DNA from: CAYSRM01 sp964475205
GTDB lineage: Bacteria; Verrucomicrobiota; Kiritimatiellia; UBA8416; CAYSRM01
NCBI GenBank assembly: GCA_964475205.1
Contig: CAYYVQ010000020.1
Span: 1-38,538 of the forward strand
Length of the DNA: 38,538 nt
Reading direction: 5' to 3'
Below the pieces are notes generated by a model. That model saw only the letters and a list, made by a program, of their open reading frames with translations. It was not told the origin of the DNA and ran no database searches. Shown piece after piece: positions 33,418 to 38,538 of the stretch. Within the stretch, counting starts at the first letter, position 1. Every line of letters begins with the position of its first letter. Made by a program: the position numbers and the translations under genes.

Positions 33418-33711
33418 TTATTTGTCCGCGGTGGTTGCTTTATCATTTGCGGTGGATTTCTTTTCGGAACCCGGGGCTGTCTCGCTCTTCTGTGCGGCGG
33501 AATTGCCTGCAGCCTTTCCGGGACGTTCCTTTCTCTTGTAATCAGTCTCATAGAAACCGCTGCCTTTGAAAATAATGCCGGCTCCAACACCCAGCAACCT
33601 TCGCACTTTGCATCGGCACTTCGGGCACCTCTTTAGAGGTTCATCGCTCATATTCTGGAATCGTTCAAAAGTGTGCCCGCACTTTGAACATTCATATTCG
33701 TAAGTTGGCAT
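33418..33711 (-). CDS. FmdB-family zinc-ribbon regulatory protein
   Basis: 97 residues. It opens with PTYEYECSKCGHTFERFQ and a second knuckle RCPKCRCKVRRLLG, giving the four Cys of the FmdB ribbon. The stretch IIFKGSGFYETDYKRKE is the family's second mark. The C-terminal 35 residues are low-complexity (Ala, Lys, Thr, Ser). Function is not established beyond nucleic-acid-binding resemblance. It is the first leftward gene of the long minus-strand block, 189 bp before the zinc-ribbon membrane protein. Confidence 0.9.
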   Translation of the reverse strand: MPTYEYECSKCGHTFERFQNMSDEPLKRCPKCRCKVRRLLGVGAGIIFKGSGFYETDYKRKERPGKAAGNSAAQKSETAPGSEKKSTANDKATTADK

Positions 33712-33810
33712 ATTCTTCCATGTCTCCCTTCACTAAAATCGCATTACTTTACGCCTATGAGTAAAAAAAGTCAATACACTGAATAACTGGACTTTCCTCA
33801 TTTTTTCAGG

Positions 33811-33860
33811 TAAAGCAACCTGCTCACTCTCATTACAAAGTTGATGAATAGATCAGGCTA
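33811..33860 (+). mobile_element. Right-end remnant (50 bp) of the MITE-like element
   Basis: TAAAGCAACCTGCTCACTCT... through GATCAGGCTA matches the right quarter of the 179-bp copies, including the end of their 43-codon ORF. The left part is missing. It lies in the 431-bp spacer between fmdB and avtA. Confidence 0.7.
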
Positions 33861-33898
33861 ATGTCCTGTCCCAGAAATAACATGGCATTCGGTGATAT

Positions 33899-33992
33899 TT
33901 TTTACCACTAACTGCACTGATAACATGGATTTCTGCTTTATATCCATCATTCTTATACTTTATCCGTGTAATCGGTGTTATCCGTGGTTAAC
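33899..33992 (-). repeat. Palindromic dispersed repeat, copy B
   Basis: The reverse complement of this stretch matches copy A at 10419-10511 with only a few differences, including the unpaired centre. Each arm carries ACCACGGAT- or ACACGGAT-like words. It lies upstream of avtA; the remaining 150 bp before that gene show no other feature except weak promoter-like boxes. Confidence 0.75.
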
Positions 33993-34142
33993 TTTCCTTC
34001 TTGTGAATAATCCAGTCTGAGCACCATTTCCGGCCATCCGGTTTTTTCTCGGAACTTGTTCCCCTTGTTCTTTACTTGTGGCGCAGTAAATGATACAAGT
34101 GCCAGCATTTTCAGGGAATAAACAAATTCAGGGTTTGAGAAT

Positions 34143-35396
34143 ATGAAACTATCGCAATTCGGCAAACGATTTACGGCTAAAACCGGTATCATGGATCTCA
34201 TGGAAGACCTTGGCCGCGCAATGAACGGCAATGAAGACATCTGTATGCTTGGCGGGGGCAACCCTGCTCATATCCCGGAAGTGAATGCCATCTGGCGCAA
34301 GCGGATGGAGGAAATCCTCGCCAGTGGAACAGAATTCGAAAAAATGCTCGCCAACTACGATACTCCCCAGGGAAAATGGAGCTTCATTGAAGCATTGGCG
34401 CAGCTTCTTAACCGCGAATTCGGATGGCCGGTGGGGCCGGAAAACATTGCCATCACAAACAGCAGCCAAAGCGCCTTCTTCTATCTCTTCAATCTTTTTT
34501 CAGGAGAGACCGGCTCCGCCGGAAAAAACAGAATTCTCTTTCCTCAAAGTCCCGAATATATCGGCTACGCCGACCAGGCCATAGATCCGGACGCTTTTAT
34601 CTCGTGCCGCTCCGCCATCGAGATGATAGACGATCATACTTTCAAGTACTGTGTTGATTTCGATAACCTGCGCGTTGATTCGAGCATTGCTGCCATGTGC
34701 GTTTCACGGCCTACCAATCCTACGGGCAACGTGCTCACTGATGAAGAAATTAAGCGGTTGTCGGGACTTGCCGCTGAACACGGTGTTCCTTTTCTGATAG
34801 ACAACGCCTACGGAACGCCGTTCCCTGAAATTATTTTCCGCAAAGTTACACCTTTCTGGAACAATAATATCATCATGGGCATGAGCCTGTCCAAGCTGGG
34901 GCTTCCCTCCGTCCGAACAGGCATTATAGTAGCTAACAAAGACATTATCGACGCATTGTCAGCCGTCAATGCGATCGTCAGCCTTGCCAGCGGCAGCATC
35001 GGACAGGTGATTACCCAGCCCCTGGTTGAAAACAATGAAATACTGCGGATCAGCAGAGAGATAATAAGACCCTTCTACTTGAAAAAATCGCGCCAGGCTG
35101 TTTCATACATCCATCAGGAATTCGACGATAAATGGCCTTACGCTGTACATCTGAGCGAGGGGGCATTATTCCTGTGGATCATGATGAAAGACCTGCCGGT
35201 TACCGCGCGCGAACTTTACGAAAAACTCAAGCAGAAAAATGTCCTGGTTATACCCGGCAATTTCTTTTTCTTTGGTCTGCCGGACTACCAACGCCACCAG
35301 GATGAATGTATCAGGCTCACCTACTCACAGCCGGACGATGATGTTTATCGCGGAATAGATATAATTGCCGGGACTCTGCGTGAATTGTACGGATGA
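34143..35396 (+). CDS. avtA: Valine-pyruvate-type aminotransferase (class I/II PLP fold)
   Basis: 417 residues matching AvtA, which exchanges amino groups among valine, alanine and 2-oxo acids. The AvtA-like N-terminus is MKLSQFGKRFTAKTGIMDLM, then MLGGGNPAHIPEVN. The PLP lysine is in MSLSKLGLPSVRTG, with the binding motifs SRPTNPTGN and DNAYGTPFPE. Codons fit the neighbours. Possible boxes TTTACT (34071) and TACAAG (34094) are 17 bp apart upstream. No operon partner; downstream comes a MITE remnant and then ispA. Confidence 0.88.
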   Translation: MKLSQFGKRFTAKTGIMDLMEDLGRAMNGNEDICMLGGGNPAHIPEVNAIWRKRMEEILASGTEFEKMLANYDTPQGKWSFIEALAQLLNREFGWPVGPENIAITNSSQSAFFYLFNLFSGETGSAGKNRILFPQSPEYIGYADQAIDPDAFISCRSAIEMIDDHTFKYCVDFDNLRVDSSIAAMCVSRPTNPTGNVLTDEEIKRLSGLAAEHGVPFLIDNAYGTPFPEIIFRKVTPFWNNNIIMGMSLSKLGLPSVRTGIIVANKDIIDALSAVNAIVSLASGSIGQVITQPLVENNEILRISREIIRPFYLKKSRQAVSYIHQEFDDKWPYAVHLSEGALFLWIMMKDLPVTARELYEKLKQKNVLVIPGNFFFFGLPDYQRHQDECIRLTYSQPDDDVYRGIDIIAGTLRELYG

Positions 35397-35402
35397 TTGT
35401 AT

Positions 35403-35455
35403 TAACCTGACCTATTCATAAAAATCTATTACGAAGTTGATGAATAGATTTCAGG
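35403..35455. mobile_element. Internally deleted MITE-like element (53 bp)
   Basis: The left terminus (TAACCTGACCTATTCATAAA...) is joined after ATTACGA directly to the right terminus (GTTGATGAATAGAT), leaving a near-palindrome. About 125 bp of the full element are gone. It follows the avtA stop by 6 bp. The rest of the spacer to 35649 shows no gene. Confidence 0.7.
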
Positions 35456-35649
35456 AATGCCCGTTTGTCGGAATTTTTGGCTGCCAGCGCGCAGAGCGCC
35501 AGGGGGGATGCTGCAATAAGAATCGCTGTGGATTCCAGTGGTTGCATTATCTCCCGGCGGAAGGTACATTATCTATTTTAGTTTCAGAGCCATGAGTTTA
35601 TCAACTTGACCGGTAAGCGGAATATATAGCATTAAACGGATAGCAGAAT

Positions 35650-36510
35650 ATGTATGATTTCGACACATATATGGATGACATGAAGAAGCTTGTTGACTCC
35701 AGGCTGGAGCAGGCGCTGCCAAGGATTTCGGCGCGTCCTCCCGTTCTGCACGAGGCCATGCGTTACAGCGTTTTCTCAGGCGGAAAGCGACTGCGCCCGA
35801 TACTGTGTATTGCCTGCTGCGAAGCTGTAGGCGGCGATATTGACCTTGCAATGACGCCTGCTGCTGCACTGGAAATTCTACATGCCTACACGTTGGTTCA
35901 TGACGATCTTCCGTGCATGGACAACGACGATATGCGACGCGGGCAGCCTTCATGCCACATAAAGTACGACGAAACCACGGCCGTCCTGGCCGGTGACGGG
36001 CTGCATGCTCTTGCATTCGAGCTTCTTGGAGCATGTGAAGCGCCGCCGCCCTACCCTCCAAACCAGCTTGTTCGCGAACTGGCGCAGGCAGTAAGCAGCC
36101 GCGGACTGATAGGCGGACAAATGGCGGATTTGCTTTTGCATGAAGAACCAACCCTCGCTGATGTGCAATATGTGCACGCTACCAAAACTGCCGCCCTTTT
36201 CAGGGCGGCGGCAAGAATAGGCGCGATAGCCGGAGAATGCGGTTTTGACCAGTTGACAGCGCTGACAGAGTACGGGTTGCACCTGGGTCTGGCATTTCAG
36301 ATAGCCGACGACCTTCTGGACAAGGATATTGATAACTCCACAGCCGACGGAGTAAACTATCTTCAGGTGGCGTCAGCTGATGAAGCGCAAGAGAAGGCAA
36401 AGGAACTGATTGACAAAGCCGTTGCCTCCCTCGCGCAGGTTCAAAGCGAGAAAACAGAGCCCCTGCAACAACTGGCGGAACTGGTGCGCAAGAGGGCGGA
36501 AACACGATGA
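35650..36510 (+). CDS. ispA: Geranyl/farnesyl diphosphate synthase
   Basis: 286-residue trans-prenyltransferase that extends IPP/DMAPP chains, probably to C15. GGKRLRPIL is the first motif. The first Asp-rich motif is HDDLPCMDNDDMRRG, whose DDxxxxD spacing is the bacterial short-chain type. KTAALFRAAARIGA and the second Asp-rich motif QIADDLLDKD follow. It starts the ispA-plsY-gpsA set and overlaps plsY by 4 bp. A short MITE remnant and about 190 bp of empty sequence precede it. Confidence 0.93.
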   Translation: MYDFDTYMDDMKKLVDSRLEQALPRISARPPVLHEAMRYSVFSGGKRLRPILCIACCEAVGGDIDLAMTPAAALEILHAYTLVHDDLPCMDNDDMRRGQPSCHIKYDETTAVLAGDGLHALAFELLGACEAPPPYPPNQLVRELAQAVSSRGLIGGQMADLLLHEEPTLADVQYVHATKTAALFRAAARIGAIAGECGFDQLTALTEYGLHLGLAFQIADDLLDKDIDNSTADGVNYLQVASADEAQEKAKELIDKAVASLAQVQSEKTEPLQQLAELVRKRAETR

Positions 36511-37151
36511 CACAGCCACTGGTCTATGCGCTGTCCCTGGTTGTTTCATATTTACTTGGGGCTATGCCATTCGGTTATATAGTTTCGAAAACCCGCGGAG
36601 TGAATATTCGGGAAGTGGGCAGCGGCAATATTGGCGCAACAAATGTCTTTCGCTCTGTTGGCAAGCCAGCCGGCCTGGTCACGTTTATACTTGATGCTTC
36701 AAAAGGTTTCTGCAGTACATTTGCAATCCCCCTGGTTGCCGGACGAGTTGCGCCCGGAATCTGGATCGAACTTCTTGCTTTGGGGTGCGCTGCTTCTGTT
36801 GTTGCCGGACATAACTGGCCGGTATATTTACGTTTTAAAGGCGGCAAGGGCGTTGCAACAAGCGCGGGTGCCGTTCTCGGCATTGTTCCTCTGGCGCTGG
36901 CAATCGGTGTGCTGGTCTGGATACTGTCCCTGTTGTTATTCCGTTATGTTTCCGTTGCATCCATGGCCTCAGCGGTGGCTGCAGCGCTAAGCACATGGCT
37001 GCTCTACGCCCATGAAGGCCTTGTAAGACCTGTTGCCCTGACGTGCCTGTGCGGTGTAGCAATATGGCGGCATAAATCCAATATAGAGAGGCTTCTCCAA
37101 GGGACGGAGCCCCGTGTCGGCAGAAAGAAGAAAAGGAGCTGTGCCATATGA
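36507..37151 (+). CDS. plsY: Acyl-phosphate:glycerol-3-phosphate acyltransferase PlsY
   Basis: 214-residue polytopic inner-membrane enzyme that acylates glycerol-3-phosphate from acyl-phosphate, the first step of phospholipid synthesis. The three conserved loops are visible: GSGNIGATNVFRSVGK, GHNWPVYLRFKGGKGVATSA and HKSNIERLLQGTEPRV. About five transmembrane segments. It overlaps ispA upstream and gpsA downstream by 4 bp each. The gpsA product supplies its substrate, so the two genes form a natural pair. Confidence 0.95.
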   Translation: MTQPLVYALSLVVSYLLGAMPFGYIVSKTRGVNIREVGSGNIGATNVFRSVGKPAGLVTFILDASKGFCSTFAIPLVAGRVAPGIWIELLALGCAASVVAGHNWPVYLRFKGGKGVATSAGAVLGIVPLALAIGVLVWILSLLLFRYVSVASMASAVAAALSTWLLYAHEGLVRPVALTCLCGVAIWRHKSNIERLLQGTEPRVGRKKKRSCAI

Positions 37152-38134
37152 GAACATGTGTAATCGGCGATGGCGGATGGGGAACCGCGCTGGCTTTGCT
37201 TCTGCATGAAAACGGCCACAGAATTAAGGTCTGGGGACCTTTCCGGGAGAATATAGATGCGACAATCGAATTCCATGAAAACAAGGCTTTCCTGCCCGGC
37301 ATTGAGATCCCGCATGATATAGACTGGACCGCAGAAGCCGCTGAGGCAGTAACGGGCGCTGAAATGGTGGTTATGGCTGTACCGACAAAGTTCTATGCCG
37401 GGGTCGCTTCGTCATTCGGTCCTCATATCCCTAAGGCGGCCCAGGTAGTAAGCGTTTCAAAAGGATTTGATCCCGCCACGCTTCAAAGGATGTCGGAGCT
37501 TGCATCCAGGCTTTTTCCCCGATCTTCAATTGCCGTGTTATCAGGCCCAAGCCACGCCGAAGAAGTTGCAAGAGGCATCCCGACAGCTGTGGTCGTAGCG
37601 AGCGATGACGCTCGGCAGGCAGGAGCTCTGCAAGAGGCATTCGGCAATAAACGTTTTCGGGTTTACACTTCAACCGACGTGGCCGGAGTTGAATTGGGAG
37701 GAGCTTTGAAAAACGTGATAGCAGTGGCAGTAGGAATCAGCGACGGTATGGGTTTCGGGGACAATACCCGGGCGGCGCTAATTACCCGCGGCCTTGCTGA
37801 AATTACTCGTCTCGGCGTCGCGCTGGGCGCACGGGCCGAAACTTTCGCGGGTTTGAGCGGTATGGGCGACCTTGTGGTAACATGCACCAGCAGCCACAGC
37901 AGAAACCGCTCAGTCGGCGAAAGACTCGGCAAAGGCGAAACAATCGACGAAATACTCGGCGGGATGAAGCAGGTGGCCGAGGGTGTTACAAACTGCAAAG
38001 TCGCCCGGAAGATAGCCCGGGAAGCCGGAATAGAAGCGCCTGTTACCGAGGAAGTCTACAATATAATCTACAAAAATAAAGATCCTCGAACTGCAGTGGA
38101 CTCCCTGCTGTCAAGGGATTTTAAGCCGGAATAA
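37148..38134 (+). CDS. gpsA: Glycerol-3-phosphate dehydrogenase [NAD(P)+]
   Basis: 328 residues. Reduces dihydroxyacetone phosphate to glycerol-3-phosphate for phospholipid synthesis. The cofactor loop is GDGGWGTALALLLHE (residues 8-22). VSKGFD, LSGPSHAEEVARG, catalytic Lys in GGALKNVIAVAVG and the substrate loop GFGDNTRAALITRGLAE follow, with GLSGMGDLVVTCTS near residue 238. It starts inside the last codons of plsY (4-bp overlap). No clear terminator follows. Confidence 0.96.
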   Translation: MRTCVIGDGGWGTALALLLHENGHRIKVWGPFRENIDATIEFHENKAFLPGIEIPHDIDWTAEAAEAVTGAEMVVMAVPTKFYAGVASSFGPHIPKAAQVVSVSKGFDPATLQRMSELASRLFPRSSIAVLSGPSHAEEVARGIPTAVVVASDDARQAGALQEAFGNKRFRVYTSTDVAGVELGGALKNVIAVAVGISDGMGFGDNTRAALITRGLAEITRLGVALGARAETFAGLSGMGDLVVTCTSSHSRNRSVGERLGKGETIDEILGGMKQVAEGVTNCKVARKIAREAGIEAPVTEEVYNIIYKNKDPRTAVDSLLSRDFKPE

Positions 38135-38206
38135 AAATCTTTATTTCACTACCATTCCATAAGCCCTCGTACCGGATAAGGGGCTCCACCTCGCAATCCA
38201 GCGCGC

Positions 38207-38362
38207 ATGGAAAAGGGAAACCCGATTCCCCTGACAGGAGAACACGCAACCGAGGAGATCAGGAAACTTGTTTTTTCCCTCCATGATGTGCCCGGGACAA
38301 CGAGAGACAGGCTCAAAGACAAGTTGTATAATGGAGCTTCCAGTGAACTTAGCCCGCATTGA
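38207..38362 (+). CDS. Possible small ORF (51 codons), unknown
   Basis: An ATG-started frame downstream of gpsA with coding-like codon choice, reading MEKGNPIPLTGEHATEEIRK at the start and ending SSELSPH. There is no Shine-Dalgarno and no family I recognise. It may be a small gene, a decayed remnant or chance. A 72-codon frame on the other strand over the same stretch looks less protein-like. Confidence 0.25.
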   Translation: MEKGNPIPLTGEHATEEIRKLVFSLHDVPGTTRDRLKDKLYNGASSELSPH

Positions 38363-38430
38363 TCACACTTTTCGAGCAGAAACGGTTCAGAGTATTGGCA
38401 GTGTGGGTCGAAACCGTTCGACTGATTGTT

Positions 38431-38536
38431 TCCGTCCCCTTATCCCATCTTCGTCCCGATCATCATCACGATCATCGTCGTTCCCATCCTCGTCCCGATC
38501 CTTGTCTCGATCATCGTAGACAAAGATCGGGACAAT
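38431..38536. repeat. Imperfect CGTCCCGATC tandem-type repeat with terminal palindrome
   Basis: The stretch is built of variants of TCGTCCCGATC and ATCATC, with CGTCCCGATC exact near 38452 and 38491. It ends in a palindrome CCGATCCTTGTCT / AGACAAAGATCGG (38495-38507 with 38518-38530, one mismatch). It runs to the window edge, so its full length is unknown. Confidence 0.6.
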
Positions 38537-38538
38537 GA

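Noticed and set aside
1..38538. tRNA and rRNA genes
   Set aside because: I scanned the spacers for T-loop-like GTTCRANYC with flanking stems and for rRNA signatures and saw none.

Overview
This is 38.5 kb of a Gram-negative bacterial chromosome with roughly balanced base composition. Outer-membrane lipid genes (an LptF/G-type permease, an LpxL-type acyltransferase), an ExbB/ExbD motor, RNase Y, PlsY and the order thrS-infC-rpmI-rplT-pheS-pheT fit a free-living diderm. The gene mix and the many palindromic intergenic repeats suggest an uncultivated PVC-type lineage (Kiritimatiellota or Lentisphaerota). That placement is inference and weakly held. Nothing here looks like phage or plasmid; apart from short repeats, these are core and envelope genes.

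Layout. 1-3,459: two leftward genes of a diacetamido-sugar pathway (WbpB/WlbA-like dehydrogenase, WbpD/WlbB-like acetyltransferase) lie behind a NusG paralogue, with repeat-rich leaders on both sides of the paralogue. 3,460-7,959 (rightward): LptF/G-type permease, PilT/PilU ATPase, FabG-type reductase, a specialised acyl carrier protein and an LpxL-type acyltransferase. 8,044-33,711 is one long leftward block. In transcription order it holds: fmdB, a zinc-ribbon membrane protein, a secreted unknown, argH, exbB, exbD, a large TPR protein and a VWA protein; then thrS, infC, rpmI, rplT, pheS and pheT; a small Cys-rich ORF and a candidate 6S RNA; then rarA, 5-formyl-THF cyclo-ligase, rny, xseA, xseB, oppD, oppF and a FabF-type synthase. 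34,143-38,134 (rightward): a valine-pyruvate-type aminotransferase, then ispA-plsY-gpsA with 4-bp overlaps. The window ends in repeats.

Most notable points. (1) The operon exbB-exbD-TPR-VWA, in which the VWA protein carries a TonB/TolA-like transmembrane helix with the S-x3-H motif. It looks like a proton-motive-force driven envelope machine whose energy transducer ends in a VWA domain. (2) A 184-nt RNA with the shape of 6S RNA directly upstream of rarA and 5-FCL. (3) infC starts with AUU behind a perfect Shine-Dalgarno. (4) A 179-bp MITE-like element has two full copies (infC-rpmI spacer and left edge) and three remnants, one of which supplies the oppD stop codon. A second palindromic repeat of about 93 bp occurs twice in opposite orientation.
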